Shown here one piece after another: positions 42,051 to 52,888 of a stretch of 55,018 nt of DNA. The notes beneath the pieces were generated by a model that was not told where the DNA came from, did not search any database, and saw only the letters and a list, made by a program, of their open reading frames with translations. Position 1 is the first letter of the stretch. Each line of letters begins with the position of its first letter. The DNA comes from Magnetococcales bacterium (GTDB lineage: Bacteria; Pseudomonadota; Magnetococcia; Magnetococcales; JADGAQ01), in assembly GCA_015231925.1 (NCBI GenBank), contig JADGAQ010000007.1, positions 1-55,018 on the forward strand. The letters are read 5' to 3'. Both the position numbers and the translations under genes were made by a program.

Positions 42051-42640
42051 GGCAGCCTCCCTGCTTGCAGATGCTCCACAAAGGCGGACAAATCGGCGAA
42101 TACCGGTACTTCTGGATGTTCCCTGGCCGACTCCTCGCCTTTGCCGGTACGCACCAGGGCCGGACGGCATCCCGCAGCCCGCGCGGCCAGCACATCCCGC
42201 CCGGCATCCCCGACGAACCAGGTGGTGGCCGGATCGAAGCCCCATTCGGCTTGGGCCCGAAGGATCAGACCGGGTTTGGGCTTGCGGCAGGAACAGGCCT
42301 CCGAGGCGAGGTGGGGGCAGAGGTAGATTTTTTCCAGGCTCCCCCCGGCCATCTTGCATTGTTCCTGCATGAAATGGTGGATTTTGTCCAGGTTTTCCGC
42401 CGAGAGCAGTCCCTTGCCGACACAGGCCTGGTTGGTGATCACCAGTACGGTGTATCCCAGACGATGCAGTTCGGCCAGGGCCGACAGCACGCCGGGCAGG
42501 AAGGCGAACTCCTCCAGGGAGAGGACGTAGTCGGGGCGGTCGCGATTGATGACGCCGTCGCGATCCAGCAGCACGATGGGTGGGGCTTTCGAGAGACCAT
42601 CCATGGAAAAATTCTCGTTCGGGCCGGAGAAAGGTGGCAT
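42047..42640 (-). CDS. gmhB: D-glycero-beta-D-manno-heptose-1,7-bisphosphate 7-phosphatase
   Basis: HAD-family phosphatase removing the 7-phosphate before adenylylation. LLDRDGVINRD carries both catalytic aspartates, VITNQ the motif II region, a zinc loop follows (CPHLASEACSCRKPKPG), and VGDAGRDVLAARAAG is motif IV. Two starts are possible: ATG 42640 (197 residues, GGAGG four bases upstream) or ATG 42604 (185 residues). The first would coincide with a TATAAT box that may be the -10 element of the operon promoter; if so, translation begins at 42604. It is the first gene of the heptose operon. Confidence 0.9.
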   Translation of the reverse strand: MPPFSGPNENFSMDGLSKAPPIVLLDRDGVINRDRPDYVLSLEEFAFLPGVLSALAELHRLGYTVLVITNQACVGKGLLSAENLDKIHHFMQEQCKMAGGSLEKIYLCPHLASEACSCRKPKPGLILRAQAEWGFDPATTWFVGDAGRDVLAARAAGCRPALVRTGKGEESAREHPEVPVFADLSAFVEHLQAGRLP

Positions 42641-42667
42641 TATACCTCCGGCGTATCGATGTGGAAA
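42639..42667 (-). promoter_or_regulatory. Possible promoter of the heptose/LPS core operon
   Basis: A perfect TATAAT lies on the minus strand at 42644-42639. The best -35 at 17-base spacing (TTTCCA, 42667-42662) is poor. It overlaps the ribosome site for the longer gmhB reading, so promoter and upstream start are alternatives. Its position, directly before the first gene of the minus operon, is the main support. Confidence 0.35.
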
Positions 42668-42699
42668 CCGGGGTTGGAGGTTCTTTGGAGGTTGTTCGC

Positions 42700-43449
42700 A
42701 TGAGGCTTTCAAAGCGGTCTAAAATGTCATTGGTGCAGTTTTTTTTGAGATTTAATCGTCACGAGCAACAAATACTGTTTGAAAAACACGATATCCATGA
42801 TGTATGGTATAGTTTTGATGTCATTCGCGAGTCTCTGGAGTCGGCATCGGAAGAGAGTATAACAAGTTTGCTTGATGAAATGTGCCGGACTCCGGTTTCC
42901 ATGCGAAGATGCATGGACGATGATATATATTTTGAAAGATGGGGCGATCTGTGTCGCAATCTTGAGTTGGATGGTTATATTCGTCGAATAGATGAATGGG
43001 GTCATCCATCCGGCCCGTTTATTGCTAATGATCCTGCCCCGGCGGGGCAGGAGCCGTTGGAGGATCTCCTCACGGTCGAGTTCGACGAGTCTCATCTGAA
43101 TGGAGCGGAGGATATCCTCGGGTTGTTGAGTAAGTCGGCGAAAGCTTACGTTCGAGGGGACCATAACGCCGCGCTCGTCAACGCACGGATTGCCTTGGAA
43201 TCTACTGCCAGAGCATTGGCCGACTCTCCAACATCTCCCGATTCGATCAAATGGGGATCTATCTTATGCGATCTTAAGAGGAGGGATATGATCACGGATG
43301 AGCACGAAAAAGCCTTGGCGGGTGTTTATGGCATATTATCCAAAGCAGCCCATCATCATATGACGGAACAGGAATATGCCCGTTTTGGTCGCAGTCTCGC
43401 ATGCTCTATGATATTCTTCCTGCTTAGAGTCAAGCTAAAGAGTAATTAA
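42700..43449 (+). CDS. Uncharacterised protein with HEPN/Abi_C-like C-terminus
   Basis: A 249-residue protein that I do not recognise as a whole. Residues about 135-245 are helical with the layout of HEPN or Abi C-terminal domains (AKAYVRGDHNAALVNARIAL, an Ala-Leu-Glu helix, then KAAHHHMTEQEYARFG with His218-220). Such domains are often RNases or their partners in abortive infection. The N-terminal 130 residues are charged and unassigned. ATG 42700 has GGAGG eight bases upstream; earlier in-frame starts run antisense through gmhB. Base composition is AT-rich relative to gmhB and kdsB, suggesting acquisition. The next gene starts immediately after its stop. Confidence 0.65.
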   Translation: MRLSKRSKMSLVQFFLRFNRHEQQILFEKHDIHDVWYSFDVIRESLESASEESITSLLDEMCRTPVSMRRCMDDDIYFERWGDLCRNLELDGYIRRIDEWGHPSGPFIANDPAPAGQEPLEDLLTVEFDESHLNGAEDILGLLSKSAKAYVRGDHNAALVNARIALESTARALADSPTSPDSIKWGSILCDLKRRDMITDEHEKALAGVYGILSKAAHHHMTEQEYARFGRSLACSMIFFLLRVKLKSN

Positions 43450-44148
43450 ATGGATTTCGATGTCTATTGCGATGAAAGTCGCCCGGACCTGCTGACCTCC
43501 AGAAATTCCACGGGCCGATTCATGGTCATCGGTAGCCTGTGGCTGGAATCGTTCCGCCGAAAGGGTGCCAAGAGTGACATTCATGCTCTGCGAGACCTTC
43601 ATCGGATTGGAGGAGAGTTCAAGTGGCAGAAGGTTTCCCCATCAAAAATCCAATTTTATCTTTCTCTGCTTGACTGGTTTTTCGCACAAGCGGAAAGTGC
43701 GAAGTTTAAATGTATATTGGTGTCGCATGATCCGAACGATTTGGAATTTCACGAGGGAGATGGCGAGCTTGGATTTTATAAATATTATTTTGAAATGCTT
43801 CATCCGGGAATCGTGGATCCAAATCGTTATTCAATATTTTGCGACTACAAAAGCAATCGCCTGATGACTCGATTGCAGACTTTGAGAGGCTGTCTTTCTG
43901 CCGGGTACTCCACCTCGCCAGTCGTGCAGGTGCAAGCCGTCCGCTCCGAGGAGTCGGTTCTCATTCAATTGACCGATCTTTTAACAGGTGCGGTTAGCGC
44001 CAGGTTGAATGATTCATTGGTGCAGGGCAGCGCCAAAACGGTTTTGGTTAGCCATCTGGAATCCCGACTGGGACGCCCTCTGCTGCCCGAAAATCGGGGA
44101 GGGTCAAAATTTGATATCCTAGAATTTCGTCGGGCCGGGGGAAGTTGA
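43450..44148 (+). CDS. DUF3800 family protein (RNase H-like fold)
   Basis: A 232-residue protein. The N-terminus VYCDES (Asp8, Glu9) is the DUF3800 first strand, FKWQKVS (with Glu56 just before it) the second block, FCDYKSN (Asp132) the third, and LIQLTDLLTGAVSARL (Asp176) the last; together these acidic residues fit a metal-dependent RNase H-like active site. DUF3800 proteins are found in prophages, mobile elements and defence loci, but their reaction is unknown. The ATG directly follows the previous stop and the next gene starts one base after its stop, so the three are co-expressed. Confidence 0.75.
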   Translation: MDFDVYCDESRPDLLTSRNSTGRFMVIGSLWLESFRRKGAKSDIHALRDLHRIGGEFKWQKVSPSKIQFYLSLLDWFFAQAESAKFKCILVSHDPNDLEFHEGDGELGFYKYYFEMLHPGIVDPNRYSIFCDYKSNRLMTRLQTLRGCLSAGYSTSPVVQVQAVRSEESVLIQLTDLLTGAVSARLNDSLVQGSAKTVLVSHLESRLGRPLLPENRGGSKFDILEFRRAGGS

Positions 44149-44149
44149 G

Positions 44150-44590
44150 TTGGGCTATCCTCCGCTGCTCGGATTGCTGAATGTCGAGGCCTTTCGAAAG
44201 CATTTCGAGTCTTTGTATTGCCAGCAACCGATTGTCACCTTCGACGGGATTTCCGTTCGATTCCGGAAAGAGGATTTTGATCATTGTTGTTTCGAATCCA
44301 GTCAACGCAATGGCATAAAGGATTGTTTTTCGCTGCCGAGAGCGGAGAGACTGGGGTGGATCCGGGAAGCGCTTCAGGATCCACGAAGCGACCGTTATAT
44401 CGGATGGGATAGTAGCAAAAAGCGTTACGACCCGCACCGCCGCGTGACCGTGGTGATGGGAGACTATGTTGTCGTGATCGCGATAACGGGGTATGAATCG
44501 GCTCGGTTTGTAACGGCTTTTGTGGCGGATAGTCCCGAAACCATCACAAAAATCAAAACCGCTCCTCGATGGGCCATAAAAAACCGCTGA
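44150..44590 (+). CDS. Putative BECR-fold (barnase/RelE-like) nuclease
   Basis: A 146-residue protein. The segment RAERLGWIREALQDP (64-78) followed by a basic strand, VTVVMGDYVVVIAITG and FVTAFVADS resembles the barnase-EndoU-ColicinE5/RelE-like nucleases of phages and toxin systems, where a helix with conserved Arg precedes a sheet ending in a Thr-Ala strand. The match is by eye and weak. The TTG start at 44150 has GGGGGAAG a few bases upstream and lies two bases after the DUF3800 stop. As the third gene it could be the toxic effector of the cassette. Confidence 0.5.
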   Translation: MGYPPLLGLLNVEAFRKHFESLYCQQPIVTFDGISVRFRKEDFDHCCFESSQRNGIKDCFSLPRAERLGWIREALQDPRSDRYIGWDSSKKRYDPHRRVTVVMGDYVVVIAITGYESARFVTAFVADSPETITKIKTAPRWAIKNR

Positions 44591-44875
44591 TTCGCCAGGC
44601 TGGCTCAGCGGGGGCCTTTGCAGGTTCTGCTGCCACTGGCAGAGAACACCCTCATAGTGGTTTAACGGGAAGGGTAAGTCAATCGAATTCGGTTGCTTGC
44701 AGTCTTCTGGCCATTTCCGCTGAAGACCGATCCTGATCGAGGGGCTTTTGCGGAACTGGCACCGGTGAGGGCCATGTGCCATCATGGTCTGTGCGTTGGT
44801 GAGAAAATCGTTCCTACCACGCCTGAACCCTTGGGGGGCGGACGGGCAGGATTGGCCGCAGAAAGGACTCGACTT
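44591..44875. other. Intergenic region between the DUF3800 cassette and the kdsB operon
   Basis: About 285 bases. At 44625-44648 GTTCT-TGCC / GGCA-AGAAC can form an imperfect hairpin (loop ACT), but no T-run follows, so it is not a clear terminator. An ATG-led extension of the DUF3108 frame begins at 44693 but has no family features and lies ahead of the signal peptide. I did not find a convincing promoter for the downstream operon, which must start here or be read through. Confidence 0.4.
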
Positions 44876-45676
44876 GTGACCCAGTACGTGCGTTGGCGGC
44901 AATGTCTGTTGCTCGTGGTGATGATGCTGTGGGCCCTCCCCCTGCGGGCGGAAGAGACGACGGAGACCGTCGGGCCCGCTCCCGGAGAGCGATTGCAGTT
45001 CAATCTGAGCTGGATGGGCATTCCCGGCGGTCGTGCCGAGATGCGTTACACCAAGCCAGAGGCCGACACATATTCCATCGAGACCACCCTGGATTCCATC
45101 GGGGCGGTTCGCTTCATGTATCTGGTGGAAGACCGCCTGGAGGCCAATGGGATGGTCACCCCCCAGGGTTTGTTGAGTCGCACCTACCTCAAGCTGCAGA
45201 ACGAGGGCAGCCGCAACCGTCGCACCGACTATTTTTTCAACCGGGATCTACAACAGGTGCTGATCACCATCAACAACGGCCATCCCAAGCGGTTCGACGA
45301 GATGGGGCCGGATGTCAACGATCCCATCACCGCCTGGTACGCGCTGCGTTTCCACAACGACGTGCGCCCCGGAGCCATACTGAACATGCCGATTTTGGAT
45401 GGCACCAAACGCTACGTGGCGGATGTCTTCATCGGGGAACAGGAGCGCATGGCCACTCCCCTGGGCTTCTTTGACGTGTTGCCGGTGCGGCCTCAGTTGG
45501 AACACTCCGATCTCTTTCGGCACCAGGGCAACCTGGTGGTCTATGTGACCAACGATGCCCGACGCATGCCGGTCCGGGTGGAAGCCAAGGTCAAGGTCGG
45601 CAGCGTGGTGGCGGATCTGGTCTCCTATGACGACGGCAAGGGGGGACATCAGGAAATTCAACTGGAGAAACGATGA
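44876..45676 (+). CDS. DUF3108 periplasmic protein
   Basis: A 266-residue exported protein. The GTG at 44876 is chosen because GAAAGGA lies eight bases upstream and a signal peptide follows (WRQCLLLVVMMLWALPLRA, cleavage after about residue 25). ERLQFNLSWMGIPGGRAEMR and the later VEAKVKVGSVVADL stretch near the end are the DUF3108 pattern, a beta-rich fold found in outer-envelope proteins of unknown function. The stop overlaps kdsB (ATGA), so it heads the operon; a role in envelope or LPS biology is suggested only by that company. Confidence 0.78.
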   Translation: MTQYVRWRQCLLLVVMMLWALPLRAEETTETVGPAPGERLQFNLSWMGIPGGRAEMRYTKPEADTYSIETTLDSIGAVRFMYLVEDRLEANGMVTPQGLLSRTYLKLQNEGSRNRRTDYFFNRDLQQVLITINNGHPKRFDEMGPDVNDPITAWYALRFHNDVRPGAILNMPILDGTKRYVADVFIGEQERMATPLGFFDVLPVRPQLEHSDLFRHQGNLVVYVTNDARRMPVRVEAKVKVGSVVADLVSYDDGKGGHQEIQLEKR

Positions 45677-46458
45677 ACGCGACCTCCCCGTTGAAGGTGG
45701 CCGTGGTCATTCCGGCCCGTTTTTCCTCGACCCGTCTGCCCGGCAAACCCCTGGCGGAGATCGGCGGGCGGGCCATGATCTGCCATGTTTACGATCGCGC
45801 CGTCGCCGCCGGTGTGGGGGAGGTGGTGGTGGCTACCGACGACAGCCGTATCCGTCAGGTGGTCGAGGCCGGGGGCGGGCGGGTGGTGATGACCCGTCAC
45901 GACCATCCTTCCGGAACGGACCGGGTGGCGGAAGCGGCCCGATCGCTGCCGGTGGATGTGGTGGTCAATGTGCAGGGCGACGAACCCTTTCTGGATCCGG
46001 AGATGGTGCGCCGGGTGGTGGAGCCCTTCGCCCAAGGGGCGGTCATGGCCACCCTGGCCCATCCGCTGCAATCCTGGTCCGAGTTTCTCGATCCCAACGT
46101 GGTCAAGGTGGTCTGCAATCGCCGGGGGGAAGCCCTCTATTTCTCCCGGGCGCCGGTGCCTTTTCCCAGGGATCTGCTCTCCGGGAGCGGTTCGGTGGCA
46201 GCCGTTCCGGCAGCGGCCCCCGAAGGCGTTTTGCGCCATATCGGCATTTACGCCTACCGGGCCGATTTTCTGCAAACCCTCGCCTCCCTGAGTCCCACCG
46301 CCTTGGAACGGGTGGAAAAGCTCGAACAGTTGCGTGTTCTGGAACACGGCCACCCCATCCGGGTGGTCCCGGTGAGCAAGGCTCTGCCCGGCGTCGATAC
46401 ACCGGACGACCTGGAACGGGCACGAAACCTGTACCGAAAAGGCTCGGGTGGGATATAA
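45673..46458 (+). CDS. kdsB: 3-deoxy-manno-octulosonate cytidylyltransferase (CMP-Kdo synthetase)
   Basis: Activates Kdo with CTP for lipid A glycosylation. A 261-residue enzyme with VVIPARFSSTRLPGKPL (12-28, CTP loop), VVVATDDSRI, VVNVQGDEPF and GVDTPDDLERAR near the C-terminus, all standard. The gene is followed after 48 bases by pyrG, which makes its CTP substrate, and then by kdsA, which makes Kdo-8-phosphate, so the operon groups supply and use of the same intermediates. Confidence 0.95.
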   Translation: MNATSPLKVAVVIPARFSSTRLPGKPLAEIGGRAMICHVYDRAVAAGVGEVVVATDDSRIRQVVEAGGGRVVMTRHDHPSGTDRVAEAARSLPVDVVVNVQGDEPFLDPEMVRRVVEPFAQGAVMATLAHPLQSWSEFLDPNVVKVVCNRRGEALYFSRAPVPFPRDLLSGSGSVAAVPAAAPEGVLRHIGIYAYRADFLQTLASLSPTALERVEKLEQLRVLEHGHPIRVVPVSKALPGVDTPDDLERARNLYRKGSGGI

Positions 46459-48964
<2,506 letters not shown>

Positions 48965-48975
48965 AGGGGGACACG

Positions 48976-50055
48976 ATGGGGCTCAAGACGCCGTTGTACG
49001 GGGATCATGTGGCTGCAGGGGGACGCATGGTCGATTTCGGGGGCTGGGACATGCCGCTGCATTTCGGCTCCCAATTGAAGGAACATCTGGCGGTGCGTGC
49101 CTCGTGGGGGTTGTTCGATGTCTCCCATATGGGCATTTGCGACGTGACGGGGCCCAATGCCCTGGCTTTCCTGCGTCGTCTGGTGGCCTGCGACCCGGGG
49201 CGCTTACAGCCGGGAGCGGCCCAATACGGGGTGATGCTGCTGGAAGACGGTGGTATCGTCGACGACCTGCTGGTCTACCGCCTTGGCGAAAATCGCTATC
49301 GACTGGTCATCAACGCCGGCACCCGACAAGGTGACCTGGCCTGGATGCGCCCTCTGTCGGGCGGCTATCCACAAACGGAGATTCGGGAGCGCACCGATCT
49401 GGCCATGATCGCCATTCAGGGGCCGCATGCCCTGTCGCAGGTGGTTGACCTGTTGCCGGATGGGGAAGGCATTGCCCGACTGGCCTCCTTTCATGGGCTG
49501 GAAACGGCGGAGGGCTGGTTCATCTCCCGTACCGGTTATACCGGCGAGCCGGGGGTCGAGGTCATGTTGCCGGTGGCGGAGGTGGGGCCCTTGTGGCAGC
49601 GCCTCCGGGAGGCGGGGGCGGCGTTGTGCGGCCTGGGCTGCCGGGATACCCTGCGTCTGGAAGCGGGCATGAACCTTTACGGTATGGATATGGATCGGGG
49701 CAACCATCCCCTGGAATCGGGCATCGCCTGGACCGTTCACTGGGATCCGCCGCAGCGCGATTTCGTGGGGCGCGCCGCGCTCGAAGTCCTTCGCGCACGG
49801 GGGGATCACGCCGTGCGGGTCGGTTTGGTCCTGGAAGGGCAGGGGGTGTTGCGTCGGGATCAGGCGGTATTGTTGGACGGAAAAGAGATCGGTCGCACCA
49901 CTTCGGGCACCTTTTCGCCGAGTCTGGGGTGCGGCATCGCCATGGCGCGGGTTCAGGCCAAATTGGCCGTGGGTTCGACCTGCCAGGTTCAGGTACGGGA
50001 CAAAGCCTTGACGGTTCGGGTGGTGCGTCCTCCGTTCCTGGGCAAAAAGGAGTAG
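48976..50055 (+). CDS. gcvT: Glycine cleavage system aminomethyltransferase (T-protein)
   Basis: Transfers the methylene group from lipoyl-bound aminomethyl to tetrahydrofolate. A 359-residue protein: MVDFGGWDMPLHFGSQLKEH and GLFDVSHMGI open the folate-binding fold, and SRTGYTGEPGVEVMLP and GCRDTLRLEAGMNLYG are the other conserved blocks. AAGGGGG lies five bases before ATG 48976. In most genomes with a split P-protein, gcvH follows gcvT; here gcvPA follows after three bases and no lipoyl-carrier gene is present in the window. Confidence 0.93.
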   Translation: MGLKTPLYGDHVAAGGRMVDFGGWDMPLHFGSQLKEHLAVRASWGLFDVSHMGICDVTGPNALAFLRRLVACDPGRLQPGAAQYGVMLLEDGGIVDDLLVYRLGENRYRLVINAGTRQGDLAWMRPLSGGYPQTEIRERTDLAMIAIQGPHALSQVVDLLPDGEGIARLASFHGLETAEGWFISRTGYTGEPGVEVMLPVAEVGPLWQRLREAGAALCGLGCRDTLRLEAGMNLYGMDMDRGNHPLESGIAWTVHWDPPQRDFVGRAALEVLRARGDHAVRVGLVLEGQGVLRRDQAVLLDGKEIGRTTSGTFSPSLGCGIAMARVQAKLAVGSTCQVQVRDKALTVRVVRPPFLGKKE

Positions 50056-50058
50056 CCA

Positions 50059-51414
50059 ATGCCTTTCATTCCTCACACCCGGGCGGATGTGGAGGCCATG
50101 TTGGCCACCATCGGCGTCAGCAGCCCGGAAGCGCTGTTCGACGAGATTCCCCAATCCCTGCCCCGCAGTCCCCGGGGGCTGATCGATGCGGGTTTGAACG
50201 AGATGGCCCTGACCCGGCTGATGAAAGAACGGGCCGGACGGGATGCCGAACTGGTCTGTTTTGCCGGTGGTGGGGCCTACGAGCACCACATTCCGGCGGC
50301 GGTGTGGGAGTTGGCCTCCCGAGGGGAGTTCTACAGCGCCTACACCCCCTATCAGCCGGAAGCCAGTCAGGGCATTCTGCAGGTATTTTACGAATACCAG
50401 TCCATGCTCTCCGCGCTGACGGGTCTGCCGGTGGCCAACGCCTCCATGTACGACGGAGCCACGGCCCTGGTGGAGGCCATTCGCCTGGCCCTGCGGCAGC
50501 GCAACCGGGAGCGGGGCGGGCGGGTACTGCTGCCGGCCTCCCTGGTGGAGAGCTATCGGGAGGTGGTGGAGACCCTGCTCTCCGCCCAGGGGGTGACACT
50601 GGAATACCTGCCCTGGGACGAGCGCGGCGGAGGTCTGGATACCGGGGGTGTTTCCGGAGAGGTGGATGTCCTGGTGGTGGCCCAACCCAACGGTCTGGGC
50701 ATCGTCGAGGAGGTGGACACCCTGGTGGACCGGGGCCATGGGCTGGGGGCGCTGGTGGTGGCCCTGATCAATCCGGTGGCCATGGGGCTGCTGAAACCGC
50801 CGGGTGAGTGGGGCCGCAAGGGGGCGGACGTGGCCTGCGGCGAGGGTCAGCCCCTGGGCGTGCCCCTCTCTTCGGGAGGCCCCTATTTCGGCTTCATCTG
50901 TTGTCAGAAGGAGCTGGTGCGGCAACTGCCGGGCCGGGTGGTGGGGCGTACCGTGGATCGCAACGGTCGGGGCGGTTTCGTGTTGACGCTGCAGACCCGG
51001 GAACAGCACATCCGCCGCGCCAAGGCCACGTCCAACATCTGCACCAACCAGGGTTTGCTGGCCATCGCATCGGCCATTCACATGAGCCTGCTGGGACCAC
51101 GCGGCTTGAAGGAGGTCGCTCTGGCCTGCCACGCCAATACCCGACGCCTGCTCGACGGCCTGACTGCGCTGCCGGGGGTGAGTCGCGTCCTTTCGGGGCC
51201 TTTCTTCCACGAAGGGTTGATCCGCTTGCCTTCGGGCCGTTTGAAGCCTCTTCTGGAGCATCTGCGCGGGCGGGGAATCCTTGGGGGTGTATCTCAGGAC
51301 CGGCGCGGCGCGGGCTTCGAGGATACCTTGCTGGTTTGTGCCACCGAAACCCGCACGGCTGCCGAAATCGAGCAATACATCCAGGCGGTCGGCGCCTTTC
51401 TGAAGGGGTCATGA
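50059..51414 (+). CDS. gcvPA: Glycine dehydrogenase (decarboxylating) subunit 1
   Basis: The 451-residue N-terminal half of the split P-protein. GGGAYEHHIPAAVWELASRG, SAYTPYQPEASQGILQVFYE and NASMYDGATALVEA are the conserved PLP-fold blocks of GcvPA. AAAGGAG six bases before the ATG is a strong ribosome site. It pairs with GcvPB, which follows after one base, to decarboxylate glycine and pass the aminomethyl group to GcvH, which must be encoded elsewhere. Confidence 0.95.
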   Translation: MPFIPHTRADVEAMLATIGVSSPEALFDEIPQSLPRSPRGLIDAGLNEMALTRLMKERAGRDAELVCFAGGGAYEHHIPAAVWELASRGEFYSAYTPYQPEASQGILQVFYEYQSMLSALTGLPVANASMYDGATALVEAIRLALRQRNRERGGRVLLPASLVESYREVVETLLSAQGVTLEYLPWDERGGGLDTGGVSGEVDVLVVAQPNGLGIVEEVDTLVDRGHGLGALVVALINPVAMGLLKPPGEWGRKGADVACGEGQPLGVPLSSGGPYFGFICCQKELVRQLPGRVVGRTVDRNGRGGFVLTLQTREQHIRRAKATSNICTNQGLLAIASAIHMSLLGPRGLKEVALACHANTRRLLDGLTALPGVSRVLSGPFFHEGLIRLPSGRLKPLLEHLRGRGILGGVSQDRRGAGFEDTLLVCATETRTAAEIEQYIQAVGAFLKGS

Positions 51415-51415
51415 G

Positions 51416-52888
51416 ATGCTGATCTTCGAGAAGAGCAAGGCGGAGCGCTGCTGTCAGGCTCAGATGCCGGGACCGGGACCGGAAGCGGACGATATTCCCG
51501 CGCATCTGCTGCGCAGTCGGGCACCGGTCTGGCCGGAGGTCTCCGAGTTGGAGGTGGTGCGCCACTTCACCCGTCTCTCCCAGTTGAACTACTCCGTGGA
51601 TACCCACTACTATCCGTTGGGATCCTGCACCATGAAGTACAACCCGAAGGCCTGCCATCGTCTGGCCAGTCTGCCGGGTTTTCTGCAACGCCACCCCCTG
51701 GCTCCGGATGAGAGCGGTCAGGGGGTGCTGTCGTGCCTGTTCGAACTGCAGGAGATGCTGCAAAACATCACCGGCATGGCCCAGGTCTCCCTGGCTCCCA
51801 TGGCGGGAGCCCACGGCGAATACGCCGGAGTGGCCATGATTCGCGCCTACCACGCCTCGCGCGGGGATACGGAACGCACCGAGATGCTGGTGCCTGCGGC
51901 GGCCCACGGCACCAATCCCGCCACGGCGGCCATGTGCGGCTTCACGGTGGTGGAGATTCCCATCGATGCCGAGGGGGATGTCGATTTGCAGGCCCTGGAT
52001 CGTCATCTGGGACCACGCACCGCCGGATTGATGCTGACCAACCCCTCCACCCTGGGGGTTTTCGAGCGCAACGTGGCGGAGATGGCGCGGCGGGTTCATC
52101 AGGCGGGCGGGCTGCTCTACTACGACGGCGCCAACCTCAATGCCATCGTGGGCAAGGTGCGTCCCGGCGACATGGGTTTCGACGCCATTCACGTCAATGT
52201 TCACAAGACCTTCGCCACCCCTCACGGTGGCGGCGGTCCCGGCTCGGGACCGGTCGGGGTGGGGGAGCGGCTGCGCCCCTTCCTGCCCCTGCCCATGGTG
52301 GCGTGGACGGCGGAGGGCTATCGCTGGCTCGGAGGTGAGGAGCGGCCCCAAACCATCGGGCGCATGTCCGGATTCGGCGGTAACGTCGGCATTCTGTTGC
52401 GGGCTTATGCCTATTTGCGCATGGTGGGCGCGGAAGGTTTGAGCCGTATCGCCGATTATGCCACACTCAATGCCAACTATCTGATGGTGCGCTTGACCAA
52501 AGCCGGATTCCGGGTGGCCTATCCCGGCAGGCGGGCCACCCATGAGTTCATCGTTACCCTGGAGAAGGAAGCCCACGAGATGGGGCTGCGGGCCCTGGAC
52601 ATGGCCAAGGCTCTGCTGGATCGCGGTTTTTATGCGCCCACGGTCTATTTTCCCCAGATGGTGCCCGAGTGCCTGCTGATCGAGCCGACCGAGACCGAGA
52701 CGCGGGAAGAGCTGGACCGTTTTGCCGATGCCATGATCGCCATTCGGGAACAGGCTCGCACCGAGCCCGGCTGGCTGGCGACAACCCCCACCACCACTCC
52801 CGTCACCCGGCTGGATGAAGCCCTGGCGGCGCGCAAGCCCGATCTGGTCTGGAGTGGCGTCAACGCGAATCAGGAGAAGCAAGCATGA
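51416..52888 (+). CDS. gcvPB: Glycine dehydrogenase (decarboxylating) subunit 2
   Basis: The 490-residue half that carries the cofactor. [19 protein letters not shown] holds the PLP lysine (Lys264), and [13 protein letters not shown] and [11 protein letters not shown] are family marks. The ATG follows the gcvPA stop after one base, and the stop overlaps the eno start (ATGA), so the glycine enzymes are physically locked into the kdsA-eno operon. Confidence 0.95.
   Translation: MLIFEKSKAERCCQAQMPGPGPEADDIPAHLLRSRAPVWPEVSELEVVRHFTRLSQLNYSVDTHYYPLGSCTMKYNPKACHRLASLPGFLQRHPLAPDESGQGVLSCLFELQEMLQNITGMAQVSLAPMAGAHGEYAGVAMIRAYHASRGDTERTEMLVPAAAHGTNPATAAMCGFTVVEIPIDAEGDVDLQALDRHLGPRTAGLMLTNPSTLGVFERNVAEMARRVHQAGGLLYYDGANLNAIVGKVRPGDMGFDAIHVNVHKTFATPHGGGGPGSGPVGVGERLRPFLPLPMVAWTAEGYRWLGGEERPQTIGRMSGFGGNVGILLRAYAYLRMVGAEGLSRIADYATLNANYLMVRLTKAGFRVAYPGRRATHEFIVTLEKEAHEMGLRALDMAKALLDRGFYAPTVYFPQMVPECLLIEPTETETREELDRFADAMIAIREQARTEPGWLATTPTTTPVTRLDEALAARKPDLVWSGVNANQEKQA

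Noticed and set aside
44625-44648. Hairpin after the DUF3800 cassette as a terminator
   Set aside because: The stem is interrupted and no T-run follows on either strand.
44693-44875. ATG-led N-terminal extension of the DUF3108 gene
   Set aside because: It would place about 60 unrelated residues before a clear signal peptide; GTG 44876 has a better ribosome site.
44048-44902. Minus-strand frame over the BECR-like gene and the 285-base gap
   Set aside because: No recognisable domain, no ribosome site, and it runs antisense to genes with operon structure.
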